From Cohnella laeviribosi DSM 21336 (GTDB lineage: Bacteria; Bacillota; Bacilli; Paenibacillales; Paenibacillaceae), in assembly GCF_000378425.1 (NCBI RefSeq), contig NZ_KB899839.1:1-48265 (forward strand): a stretch of 48,265 nucleotides of DNA. Reading direction: 5' to 3'. Below the pieces are notes generated by a model. That model worked only from the letters and a program-made list of their open reading frames with translations. It was not told where the DNA came from and made no database searches. Numbering within the stretch: the stretch's first letter is position 1; every line of letters starts with the position of its first letter. Positions 28,131 through 35,657 of the stretch are shown here, in pieces. A program made the position numbers and the translations under genes.

Positions 28131-28481
28131 CTACCCTTTGGGCTTGACGATCAGGGCGGCCAGGAATGAGAAAATGATCGCCGCCGATATGCCCGCGCTC
28201 GTCACCTCGAAAATGCCGGTGATGACCCCGATCCACCCGTCGCGCTTAAGTTCCGTAAGCGCGCCGTGCACGAGCGAGTTGCCGAAGCTGGTAATCGGCA
28301 CGGTCGCTCCCGCTCCCGCAAACTCGATCAGCGGTTCGTACCAGCCGATCCCGTCGACGATCGCTCCGGCCACAACAAGAATCGCCATCGTGTGGGCGGG
28401 CGTCAGTTTGGCGATATCAAACAAAAGCTGGCCGATCACGCATATGCCCCCGCCGACCAGAAAAGCCCACAAATACTGCAT
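28131..28481 (-). CDS. spoVAE: Stage V sporulation protein AE (SpoVAEb)
   Basis: 116-residue integral membrane protein with 3-4 helices and the conserved [20 protein letters not shown] segment shared with SpoVAC. With SpoVAC and SpoVAD it takes part in loading dipicolinic acid into the forespore and its release in germination. Length fits SpoVAEb. It follows spoVAD by 78 bp and carries AAAGGAGGAG before its start. Confidence 0.95.
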   Translation of the reverse strand: MQYLWAFLVGGGICVIGQLLFDIAKLTPAHTMAILVVAGAIVDGIGWYEPLIEFAGAGATVPITSFGNSLVHGALTELKRDGWIGVITGIFEVTSAGISAAIIFSFLAALIVKPKG

Positions 28482-28559
28482 GCTGGCATCGTCTCCTCCT
28501 TTATGCGCATCGCTGGCGCAACGCGAATGGATTGAGCAGTTTTGGAATCGCTTGGTTGA

Positions 28560-29564
28560 TCAGGCTTCGATCGAAACGGCATGCGCGATGCACGGAATCG
28601 ATTCGCCCTGCTGGAAAGACAGCGGACTGAGAAGCGCTCCGGTCGCCACGACGAGGATGCGCTTGATCTCGCCTTTGCCGAGCCTTTTGAGCAAATGCCC
28701 GTACGTGACCACCGCCGAACAAGCGGCCCCGCTGCCTCCGGCCTGAACCTTTTGCTTCGCGACGTCGTAAACCATAAGCCCGCAATCGGCGAACAGGGTT
28801 TGCTCCATCGGCACCCCGTTCTCTTTGAGCATCTCCGCCGCCAGCGGATGGCCGACACCCGCCAGATCGCCCGTCACGATCAGATCGTAATAGCCCGGCT
28901 CCCTTCCGGTATCCTGCAGATGCCCCTGAATCGTATCGACGGCGGCAGGCGCCATGGCGGCTCCCATGTTGAACGGATCCTTGATGCCCAAATCGACGAT
29001 TCGGCCAACGGTAGCCGAGGTGACCTTCGGACCCGCGCCGGACTTCGCCACGACGGCGGCTCCTGCGCCCGTAATCGTGTATTGCGCGGTCGGCGGCTTC
29101 TGGGAGCCGTATTCCGTCGGATAGCGGAATTGCTTTTCCGCGGTGGAATTGTGGCTGCTCGTCCCGGCCAAAACCCGGTCCCCCGCCCCCGAGGAGGCGA
29201 TCAGCGAAGCGAGCGCCAGCGCCTCCATCGAGGTCGAGCAAGCGCCGAACACGCCAATGTAGGGCGTTCCGAGCGAACGCGCCGCAAACGAGCTGCTGAT
29301 GATTTGATTCAGCAAATCGCCGCCGACAAAAAACTGGATGTCTTCTTTTTTGAGCTTGGCCTTGTGAATCGCGATATCGGCCGCCTGCTCCATCAGCAGC
29401 CGTTCCGCCTTTTCCCAGCTCGGCTGCTGCATCTGAAGGTCGGGATGAACGAGATCGAAATCGGCGGCAAGCGGGCCTTCCCCTTCATCCGGTCCGACGA
29501 CCGTGCCTGTTGCGACAATGACGGGCGGATTCGGGAACACCCACGTTCGTTGACCGTGCAGCAT
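28560..29564 (-). CDS. spoVAD: Stage V sporulation protein AD
   Basis: 334 residues from ATG 29564, close to the B. subtilis size. Thiolase-like fold with QRTWVFPNPPVIVATGTVVG at the start and GVFGACSTSMEALALASL, where thiolases have the active Cys. It binds dipicolinic acid rather than acting as a thiolase. A longer frame upstream overlaps spoVAC and was discarded. The gene begins 6 nt after the spoVAC stop. Confidence 0.97.
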   Translation of the reverse strand: MLHGQRTWVFPNPPVIVATGTVVGPDEGEGPLAADFDLVHPDLQMQQPSWEKAERLLMEQAADIAIHKAKLKKEDIQFFVGGDLLNQIISSSFAARSLGTPYIGVFGACSTSMEALALASLIASSGAGDRVLAGTSSHNSTAEKQFRYPTEYGSQKPPTAQYTITGAGAAVVAKSGAGPKVTSATVGRIVDLGIKDPFNMGAAMAPAAVDTIQGHLQDTGREPGYYDLIVTGDLAGVGHPLAAEMLKENGVPMEQTLFADCGLMVYDVAKQKVQAGGSGAACSAVVTYGHLLKRLGKGEIKRILVVATGALLSPLSFQQGESIPCIAHAVSIEA

Positions 29565-29569
29565 CGGCC

Positions 29570-30064
29570 TTATCCCCCCGTTCCGATCAGCCAATGAACA
29601 ATCCCTACGATAAAGGCGGCCACGACGCCGAACACGATGACCGATCCGGCGAGCTTGAACATGTTTGCGCCGACGCCAAGCACAAGCCCCTCGCTTCGGT
29701 GCTCGATCGCGGCCGAACACATCGAGTTGGCAAAGCCCGTAACCGGCACCGCCGTTCCCGCTCCCGCCCATTGCGCAATCTTGTCATACACCCCAAGGCA
29801 GGTAAGCACGACGGAAATGAGGATAAGCACGGCGACCGTCGGATTGGCCGCCTGACGGGAATCCATGCCGAAAGCGGCCATAAAAAAATACTGGATCGCC
29901 TGTCCGAACGCGCTTATCGTTCCCCCGACCAGAAACGCCTTGAGGCAGTTCGCCCATACGGGACGGGCGGGCTCGCGCTTTTTGGCAAACGCCTGATATT
30001 CCTTCGCCGTCATGGACAGCGGCTTGTACTTTGCGCCGCCTTGGGCAGCTTGCTTAACGGCCAT
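29570..30064 (-). CDS. spoVAC: Stage V sporulation protein AC
   Basis: 164 residues; a cytoplasmic N-terminus (residues 1-40, basic), then about four helices and GAGTAVPVTGFANSMCSAAI, the motif shared with SpoVAE. It is a membrane component of the dipicolinic acid channel and behaves as a mechanosensitive channel in B. subtilis. Start ATG 30064 follows AAAGGAGACTGAAG. Only spoVAC-AD-AE is present here, without AA, AB or AF. Confidence 0.96.
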   Translation of the reverse strand: MAVKQAAQGGAKYKPLSMTAKEYQAFAKKREPARPVWANCLKAFLVGGTISAFGQAIQYFFMAAFGMDSRQAANPTVAVLILISVVLTCLGVYDKIAQWAGAGTAVPVTGFANSMCSAAIEHRSEGLVLGVGANMFKLAGSVIVFGVVAAFIVGIVHWLIGTGG

Positions 30065-30175
30065 CTTCAGTCTCCTTTCTGACCAGCGGAATGATCAGAT
30101 TTAGGTTTTACCTATGCAGCAACATTTATGTTTGCGGGCATGATGTTTCCTTTCCGCAGCGGCGAACGCGGAACA

Positions 30176-30220
30176 AGCAAAAGGCTGCCGCGGCGAAATT
30201 CGCCGCAGCAGCCTTTTGCT
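30176..30220 (-). terminator. Terminator after the 32-residue peptide gene
   Basis: A 13-bp stem agcaaaaggctgc/gcagccttttgct (30176-30188, 30208-30220) with an inner cggcga/tcgccg stem. It lies 35 bp after the peptide stop on the minus strand. The T run is inside the stem, so efficiency is uncertain. Confidence 0.65.
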
Positions 30221-30254
30221 CATCGCCTGATCGGTCAGGCTTCTTGATATATTG

Positions 30255-30353
30255 TCATTCTCCCGTTTCCTTGATCGATTTATAGCCGTACAAAATGACC
30301 AAGAGCGATGCGATTGCCGCACCCGTTACGACGATCATGCCCGCCGCTGCCAT
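30255..30353 (-). CDS. Small single-helix membrane peptide, 32 residues
   Basis: Starts MAAAGMIVVTGAAIASLLVI and ends LYGYKSIKETGE: one hydrophobic helix with a short charged tail. ATG 30353 follows GGGAGGTGACAGCG, a near-ideal ribosome site with ideal spacing, and a hairpin terminator follows the stop. A longer in-frame extension upstream overlaps sir2 and has no site. It is not SpoVM or any peptide family I recognise. Its position between spoVAC and sir2/sigK suggests, but does not prove, a sporulation role. Confidence 0.72.
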   Translation of the reverse strand: MAAAGMIVVTGAAIASLLVILYGYKSIKETGE

Positions 30354-30522
30354 CGCTGTCACCTCCCGCCGGATCGTCCATGACGATTGCTTTCGGTTAT
30401 AATTAACCGTAACGGAAACCCGGCGCCGGGGCAATCGAACATTTTTTGAACGCCTATGACAATTTGATGAACCACTTGCCCCGGCCGGGCTATACGCCTG
30501 ATTATTCCCGGAAGGTGAAGCC

Positions 30523-31251
30523 ATGAATTGGACCGAACTGAAAAACATCGTCCGCCACAGCGGCAATATCGTCTTTTTCGGAGGGGCGGGCACGTCGACG
30601 GAAAGCGGAATTCCCGACTTTCGCTCCGCGGGCGGCCTGTACCGTACCGGCAATGCAGAAGGGCCTTCCCCGGAAGAAATCTTGAGCCGGCGCTATTTCG
30701 AAACGCACACGAAAGAATTTTACGACTTTTACCGAACGCACATGATTTATCCGGACGCCAAGCCCAATTCCGCCCATTACGCGCTTGCCCGGCTGGAAGC
30801 ACGAGGGCAGCTTAAAGCGGTGATCACCCAGAACATCGACGGCCTGCACCAGCTTGCCGGAAGCCGGAACGTACTCGAGCTGCACGGTTCCGTCCACCGC
30901 AATTTCTGTATGAAATGCCGCGCGTTTTACCCGCTGGAATATATCCTCCGCACGGCCGGACAGGTGCCGCTGTGCGAATGCGGCGGAATCGTCAAGCCGG
31001 ATGTCGTGCTTTACCAGGAAAATCTGGATTCGGACCTGCTGGATGAAGCGGTGGCGTACATCCGCCAAGCGGACGTTCTCATCGTCGCCGGAACCTCTTT
31101 GACGGTGCAGCCGGCCGCGGGCTTGATCCGTTTTTACCAGGGAGAAAAGCTGATCCTGATCAACAAAAGCCCGACTCCGCTGGACAGGCTGGCGCGTTAT
31201 ACGATCTCGGACAGCGTCGGCAGCGTGCTCCGGCAATTGGCGGAGGAATGA
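30523..31251 (+). CDS. NAD-dependent protein deacylase (sirtuin)
   Basis: 242 residues. NAD-binding GGAGTSTESGIPDFRS (20-35), TQNIDGLHQ (102-110), catalytic H121 in LELHGS. The zinc cysteines are C129/C132 and C151/C153 (CMKC, CECGG). It removes acyl groups from lysines using NAD. Start ATG follows GGAAGGTGAAGCC. It lies in the same direction as sigK but 160 bp away. Confidence 0.96.
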   Translation: MNWTELKNIVRHSGNIVFFGGAGTSTESGIPDFRSAGGLYRTGNAEGPSPEEILSRRYFETHTKEFYDFYRTHMIYPDAKPNSAHYALARLEARGQLKAVITQNIDGLHQLAGSRNVLELHGSVHRNFCMKCRAFYPLEYILRTAGQVPLCECGGIVKPDVVLYQENLDSDLLDEAVAYIRQADVLIVAGTSLTVQPAAGLIRFYQGEKLILINKSPTPLDRLARYTISDSVGSVLRQLAEE

Positions 31252-31352
31252 CCGCGCGGCATCCTTCGCCTTGGCATATTGCCGCGGCCAGAACCGCGAA
31301 CGGGAGAGAGGGCCTCATTTCGGCCGTACAGGCACGCATGGGCGACTACCCA

Positions 31353-31360
31353 CATACAAT
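31353..31360 (+). promoter_or_regulatory. Candidate sigma-E -10 element of sigK
   Basis: CATACAAT matches the sigma-E -10 consensus exactly and lies about 50 bp before the sigK start. sigK is sigma-E dependent in B. subtilis. The -35 part is not convincing. Confidence 0.4.
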
Positions 31361-31410
31361 GGTAATGCTTCTTTGCGTGATATCGACTGACAGCCGGAGG
31401 TGGCCTATCC

Positions 31411-32112
31411 GTGCCCGGATTGTTTACGGCAATCGCCCTGTTTCTGAAGCAACTGTCCCTGCTCGTCTCTTACGTCAAGAACAACGCATTCCCCCAGCCT
31501 CTCACCGACGAAGAAGAAGCGCTGCACTTGCGCCGGATGGCGGAAGGCAATCCCCATTCCCGGAATTTGCTTATCGAGCACAATCTTCGGCTCGTGGCGC
31601 ACATCGTCAAAAAGTTCGACAACACCGGCGAGGATCTGGAGGACCTCATCTCGATCGGCACCATCGGTTTGATCAAGGCGATCGAGTCCTATTCGCCGAA
31701 CAAAGGCACCAAACTGGCTACGTTCGCAGCCCGCTGTATCGAAAACGAAATCCTTATGCATTTGAGGTCGCTGAAAAAAACCCGCAAGGACGTGTCGCTG
31801 CACGATCCGATCGGGACCGACAAGGAAGGAAACGAAATTACGCTGCAGGATATTCTGGGAACCGAGCCCGACGAAGTGGTTGAAAAAGTACAGCTTAAAA
31901 TAGAAAAAAGCAAAATCTATCGCAATCTCGATATTTTGGACGAGCGCGAGCAGGAAGTGATCCGCGGCCGGTTCGGCCTGGACGGCGGCGGCGACGAGCG
32001 GACCCAGCGGGAAATCGCCCGCGAGCTCGGCATCAGCCGCTCGTACGTCTCCCGCATCGAGAAGCGGGCGCTGATGAAGCTTTACCACGAGTTTTACAAG
32101 ACGAAGCGGTGA
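31411..32112 (+). CDS. sigK: RNA polymerase sporulation sigma factor SigK
   Basis: 233 residues, the late mother-cell sigma factor, made as a membrane-bound precursor. The pro-sequence [20 protein letters not shown] precedes [11 protein letters not shown], where SpoIVFB cuts pro-sigma-K in B. subtilis. Region 2 holds [18 protein letters not shown] and [17 protein letters not shown]; region 4 holds [23 protein letters not shown] start with GGAGGT 9 nt upstream. The gene is intact, not split by a skin element. However, 71 bp of its region-4 sequence recur 1.15 kb downstream (33124-33194), beyond an AT-richer insert. Confidence 0.97.
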   Translation: MPGLFTAIALFLKQLSLLVSYVKNNAFPQPLTDEEEALHLRRMAEGNPHSRNLLIEHNLRLVAHIVKKFDNTGEDLEDLISIGTIGLIKAIESYSPNKGTKLATFAARCIENEILMHLRSLKKTRKDVSLHDPIGTDKEGNEITLQDILGTEPDEVVEKVQLKIEKSKIYRNLDILDEREQEVIRGRFGLDGGGDERTQREIARELGISRSYVSRIEKRALMKLYHEFYKTKR

Positions 32113-32123
32113 AAAAACTACGA

Positions 32124-32236
32124 CTGACCAATTAACGTACAATAATTCCTAAAGTTTCACTTGGCCGGCTTACGAAGCTGGAAAGAACATTACCTCCGAA
32201 AAAACGGAAACCCTATATTGTATGTTAATTGGTCAG
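32124..32236. repeat. 113-bp palindromic element with 21-bp inverted repeats
   Basis: ctgaccaattaacgtacaat+a (32124-32144) and its reverse complement (32216-32236) differ at one base. The 71-nt interior contains two further small hairpins (ccggctt/aagctgg and ccg/cgg). It begins 12 bp after the sigK stop, has no T run on the plus strand and shows no target duplication. It may act as a terminator or be a MITE-like remnant. Confidence 0.75.
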
Positions 32237-32274
32237 TTATCAAAAAAGACGGCCTTACAGGATGTTGACTGTCC

Positions 32275-32768
32275 CTAAGATGTCGATAATTTCCGTTCAA
32301 TTCCTTCAACCCATTGCGGAATCCGTTCCGCTCGATAGGTTATCGTATTGTGGTTAACCTCCAAAACAATTTCGCCTTCCGAACGACTGTTATCAATAAC
32401 AATCAGATGGTCGATCAAGTGTAGATAAGAAAGTAAATTTTGAATGGATGTTGCATGTCGCCTGACGATATCTTCGGAGGGAATGTGATGCCCGCCATTC
32501 TTTACGCGAGCTGCAACCCTCTCGATATTTAGGCGGTAATCTCCGAGACCAACATAAAACATCGTAACTTTAAATCCGTTTGTTTTGGCATTGCCGCCAG
32601 CTAATGTTGTTTCCACAGAAAAATCGCGTCTTATGCGAATGCAATCCCTGGCGAGCCTAACGGCTTCTTTTCCTGCTGATATTTTTCGGCGATCAGATTA
32701 CGGATGGTGCTTTTTCCACTGCCGTTGTTCCCGGCAAATACATACATAGTCGCAGACGGTTCATGCAT
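32275..32768 (-). pseudogene. Zeta-toxin-like ATPase (COG4185 type), decayed
   Basis: Two frames. The N-terminal part (32768-32631) reads MHEPSATMYVFAGNNGSGKS, with a clear Walker A, then stops. The C-terminal part, in another frame, reads EAVRLARDCIRIRRDFSVET and runs on as TMFYVGLGDYRLNIERVAAR, GGHHIPSEDIVRRHATSIQN and VIDNSRSEGEIVLEVNHNTI to TAA at 32275. These are the blocks of predicted zeta-toxin/ABC-type ATPases, but about 40 internal residues and roughly 10 more after GGNA are missing and the frame shifts. It starts 8 nt inside the small upstream gene, as in toxin-antitoxin pairs. DNA is AT-richer than neighbours, suggesting transfer. Confidence 0.8.
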
Positions 32769-32937
32769 GAGAGAGATCCTGTTCGGATACGGGGATTACT
32801 TCACCGTTACTGTACTTTTTTACGATTTGATCTTTGTTCGTTTTATATACGATGTAGGTTCCGTTTGCTTTCGCATCCAGCATCGCACGATCGCCTGTGA
32901 GTTTAATGAGCTTCTGAAGATCTTTTAGTTGATTCAT
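32761..32937 (-). CDS. Small putative antitoxin-like partner of the zeta-like ATPase
   Basis: 58 residues from ATG 32937 (GGTGAG upstream): begins MNQLKDLQKLIKLTGDRAML and ends GEVIPVSEQDLSHA. It overlaps the start of the ATPase pseudogene by 8 nt, the usual layout for a cognate pair. No specific family is named. The gene itself looks intact although its partner is broken. Confidence 0.55.
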   Translation of the reverse strand: MNQLKDLQKLIKLTGDRAMLDAKANGTYIVYKTNKDQIVKKYSNGEVIPVSEQDLSHA

Positions 32938-32969
32938 GGATCTCACCGTCCCAACCAACGGGCATCGGC

Positions 32970-33029
32970 CCTTGGAATTTCCCTACCGTTGATTAAAACA
33001 CAAAAATGCCTTTGGATTTCACTACCGGT
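32970..33029. repeat. Two degenerate 21-bp direct repeats upstream of the antitoxin-like gene
   Basis: ccttggaatttccctaccgt(t) at 32970-32990 and cctttggatttcactaccgg(t) at 33009-33029, 39 bp apart with about 17 of 21 bases equal. They lie 33-92 bp upstream of the small gene, a position fitting operator sites, but could be incidental. Confidence 0.35.
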
Positions 33030-33123
33030 CACCCCGCTTTTCCCACTCTATTTAAATCTCACCGCACAAACTTCCCCGACAACACCAGCGAAAATCTGAA
33101 GAACTTCATCTTGATCATCAACA

Positions 33124-33194
33124 TCGGCCTGGACGGAGGCGAAGACGAGCGGACCCAGCGGGAAATCGCCCGCGAGCTCGGCATCAGCCGCTCG
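33124..33194 (+). pseudogene. Second copy of the sigK region-4 segment (fragment)
   Basis: 71 bp matching sigK 31973-32043 at 68 positions; encodes [20 protein letters not shown] then SRS. Homology stops at the same codon, just before YVSRIEK, and 4 bp later the ABC permease gene ends on the other strand. The rest of sigK is missing on both sides of the fragment. Confidence 0.9.
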
Positions 33195-33198
33195 GCAC

Positions 33199-33942
33199 TC
33201 ATATGTCTTTCCGCTGGAAATAGAGCAGTCCCCCCGCCAGAAAGACGATAAAGCTGCCCAGCACCGTCACCGTCAGGCTCTCCAACGGCAGGCCCAAAGC
33301 GCCGAACGTTTCGCCGTCGCGGGGCACCATCGCCAGCAGCGGCTGCGCCCAGGGATAATAGGGGCCGACATCGGCGGAATTGACGATCAGGATGTTCGGG
33401 AGCGTAAAGACGACGTTGACGGCGAGCGGCGCGGCGAAGGAGGACCAAGCCAGCGAGACGCCAAGCTGCAAGGCGGCAAGCGGCAAGCTGGCGATCCAGC
33501 CGCCCGCGGCGCTTTGGAGCAGCATGTCCCACGGCAGCGGGCCTTCGAATCCCCTGACGTAGAAAACCGCTGCGGCCAAAGCCCCGAACAACGCCTGCAC
33601 AGCCGCCAGGTGCAGCGCAATCAGCGCATATTTCGCCGCATACAGCTGCGGACGGGTCACCGGCATCGAGAGCAGCAGCTTCCATCCGCCCCCGGCATGC
33701 TCGTACCGGCATACGACCGAAGCCAGAATGCCCGTTAAGATGGGCAGCAGCAGCATCGCATGCAGAAAGGACATGCCGGACAAGACGACCGCGAACTCTA
33801 CGCGTGGCGGCGCGCCGGCCGGAGGATTGGACAGAAGTCCGACAACGGCGGCAAGCAGAGGGCTTGCGGGCAGCAGCCAGCGGAAACGGGATTTGGCCAG
33901 CTTCAGACGTTCCGCCGACAACAGACGCAGAAAGCTTCTCAT
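33199..33942 (-). CDS. ABC-2 type transporter permease, lantibiotic-immunity-like (1)
   Basis: 247 residues with six predicted helices (first near 24-38, last near 222-241) and a cytoplasmic start MRSFLRLLSAERLKLAKSRF, typical of BcrB/MutG-like permeases. It forms the membrane channel with the adjacent permease, driven by the ATPase two genes upstream. Its gene begins directly after the stop of the preceding permease. No terminator follows; the sigK fragment abuts its 3' end. Confidence 0.85.
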   Translation of the reverse strand: MRSFLRLLSAERLKLAKSRFRWLLPASPLLAAVVGLLSNPPAGAPPRVEFAVVLSGMSFLHAMLLLPILTGILASVVCRYEHAGGGWKLLLSMPVTRPQLYAAKYALIALHLAAVQALFGALAAAVFYVRGFEGPLPWDMLLQSAAGGWIASLPLAALQLGVSLAWSSFAAPLAVNVVFTLPNILIVNSADVGPYYPWAQPLLAMVPRDGETFGALGLPLESLTVTVLGSFIVFLAGGLLYFQRKDI

Positions 33943-33944
33943 CG

Positions 33945-34661
33945 TCAGTCCACATCCCTTCGCTCAAAATGAACCGCGCCGACGAGGAGAATGAGCGCCC
34001 CCAGCAGCACGCCTCCGCCTACGGCCAGCCGAAGTCCGGAAGGCGGGCCTGCGGCGAGCAACGGCCAGGCAAGCGGCACGAATTCCGGCAATTGGCCGGC
34101 AAACAGCGAACAGACGGCGGCGAGAAGGCCGATCGCGACCGGAGCCGCCTGATTGCGAACGGTCAACGACATCCAGAGCAACAAGGCCAGAAACGGCAAG
34201 GAGGCCAAAAACGGCAGAAAGCTGATTTTCAAAATCTTTACTGCAGGAAAGTCCCAGCCGAACCCCAGCGCAACGCCGAGCGCCGCCGTCCCCCATGCGA
34301 GCAGCGCGCAGGATACGCCGAGCAGGATGACCGACAGCAAAAATTTGGCCGCAAAAACCGCCGTCCGCGGCACGGGCAGCGCCAGCAGCTGCTTCCACGA
34401 GTTCGTCTGATGCTCCACGTTGGCAATCAGGGAGCTGATCAGCGTAACGCCGGCGAGAACGGTAACCGGAACAAGCAAGGCGATGTTTTCAATCAGCCCG
34501 CCCCACAAGTCGTCCGCATACTTCTTGGTCAAATAATCGTAGCGGATGCCGAAGTTCAGCGCCTGCAGCGCCACAATCCCGAAAGGTCCGGATACGGCGA
34601 GCAGCCACAATCCCTTTCTGCGGATTTTCAGCAGATCTGAGGACAGCACCCGGCCCATCAT
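33945..34661 (-). CDS. ABC-2 type transporter permease, lantibiotic-immunity-like (2)
   Basis: 238 residues, six helices; begins MMGRVLSSDLLKIRRKGLWL and ends ILLVGAVHFERRDVD. HQTNSWKQLLALPVPRTAVF is the cytoplasmic loop typical of this family, and the other permease has the equivalent GGGWKLLLSMPVTRPQLY, so the two are paralogues. The start overlaps the ATPase stop as ATGA. Confidence 0.85.
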   Translation of the reverse strand: MMGRVLSSDLLKIRRKGLWLLAVSGPFGIVALQALNFGIRYDYLTKKYADDLWGGLIENIALLVPVTVLAGVTLISSLIANVEHQTNSWKQLLALPVPRTAVFAAKFLLSVILLGVSCALLAWGTAALGVALGFGWDFPAVKILKISFLPFLASLPFLALLLWMSLTVRNQAAPVAIGLLAAVCSLFAGQLPEFVPLAWPLLAAGPPSGLRLAVGGGVLLGALILLVGAVHFERRDVD

Positions 34662-35572
34662 GCGCCGCCTCCTTCCCCGACGATCTGCAGAAACAGCTCC
34701 TCCAGCGACTTGCGCTTTTCCTCTACGCGGTAGACCGCATGGTTTTGTTCCACCAGCGCCTTGACGATACGGGCTACGCTTTGGTCGTCCGTACGTTCCA
34801 GCGCGATCCGCCCGTTTTCAAGCTTCCCCCGGAACCCCATGCGAAGCAAGGCGAGCAGCGCCTCCTCCGGCTCGGATACGGCCACGGAGATCGAGCCTTC
34901 CGACTGGCGGCGCAGGCTTTCGATCGTATCCTGAAACACCATCCGCCCTTGGCGGATAATGCCGACCGTGCTCGCCATTTGCTCCACCTCGCTGAGCAGA
35001 TGGCTCGAGACCAGCACCGTTATGCCGTGCTGCTTCGGCATGGCCTTGATCAGCTCGCGGATTTCGAGGATGCCCGAAGGATCGAGCCCGTTGGTCGGCT
35101 CGTCCAGAATCAGCATCTCCGGCTCCCCGAGCAGGGCGGCGGCGATGCCGAGGCGCTGCTTCATGCCCAGCGAAAAGCCTTTGACCGGGCGCTTCGCGTC
35201 CTTCGTCAGGCCGACCGTTTCCAGCACCTGCGCGATCCGGGTTTTGGGCACGTCCAAGATTCTCCGGATCGCCTCCAGGTTTTCCACGGCGGTCAGGTGC
35301 CCGTAGTAGGACGGATACTCGACGAGCGAGCCGATCTTGCGCAAAATGTGCAGCTTTTCCCGCTTGAGCGATTTGCCGAAAATTTCGACGCTTCCCCGGG
35401 TCGGCTTGATCAGACCGAGCAGCATGCGGATCGTCGTCGTCTTGCCCGCGCCGTTCGGACCGAGAAAGCCGTAAATTTCGCCCCTGGCGATGTTCAGATT
35501 GACATGGTCGACCGCCAGGCGGCCCCGGTACGATTTGCATAAATCTTTCGTTTGGATGATCCATTCGCTCAT
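34658..35572 (-). CDS. ABC transporter ATP-binding protein, bacitracin/lantibiotic-type
   Basis: 304 residues. Walker A GPNGAGKTTTIR (about 39-50), signature FSLGMKQRLGIAAALLGEP, Walker B MLILDEPTNGLDPSGI, H-loop VSSHLLSEVEQM. The C-terminal 90 residues are the extension typical of BcrA/DrrA-type proteins. With the two following permeases it forms an exporter probably giving resistance to a peptide or lipid-targeting antibiotic. Start follows GGGGTGAG. Confidence 0.93.
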   Translation of the reverse strand: MSEWIIQTKDLCKSYRGRLAVDHVNLNIARGEIYGFLGPNGAGKTTTIRMLLGLIKPTRGSVEIFGKSLKREKLHILRKIGSLVEYPSYYGHLTAVENLEAIRRILDVPKTRIAQVLETVGLTKDAKRPVKGFSLGMKQRLGIAAALLGEPEMLILDEPTNGLDPSGILEIRELIKAMPKQHGITVLVSSHLLSEVEQMASTVGIIRQGRMVFQDTIESLRRQSEGSISVAVSEPEEALLALLRMGFRGKLENGRIALERTDDQSVARIVKALVEQNHAVYRVEEKRKSLEELFLQIVGEGGGA

Positions 35573-35593
35573 GTTTCTCTCACCCCGGAAGCC

Positions 35594-35649
35594 ATCATAG
35601 CCCCCGAAGGTTAAAACGAAGAACGCCCCGAGTTTAAATTTCGTTTAAA
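35594..35649 (-). promoter_or_regulatory. Internal promoter with OmpR-type direct repeats before the ABC genes
   Basis: TATGAT (35599-35594) without a recognisable -35, and upstream two TTTAAAC repeats (35649-35643 and 35638-35632) exactly 11 bp apart, about 33 bp beyond the -10. This is the layout of an OmpR-family activated promoter, and such a regulator is encoded in the same operon. Confidence 0.5.
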
Positions 35650-35657
35650 AATGCTCC

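Noticed and set aside
28560..29771. 403-residue SpoVAD
   Set aside because: The extra N-terminus overlaps spoVAC; the family start is at 29564.
30065..30125. Sigma-G promoter of spoVAC
   Set aside because: GCATA occurs in roughly the right place but the -10 match (CATTCCG) is poor and spacing is off.
31411..32112. sigK interrupted by a present-day skin element
   Set aside because: The reading frame is complete from the pro-sequence to the C-terminus; only a downstream fragment is duplicated.
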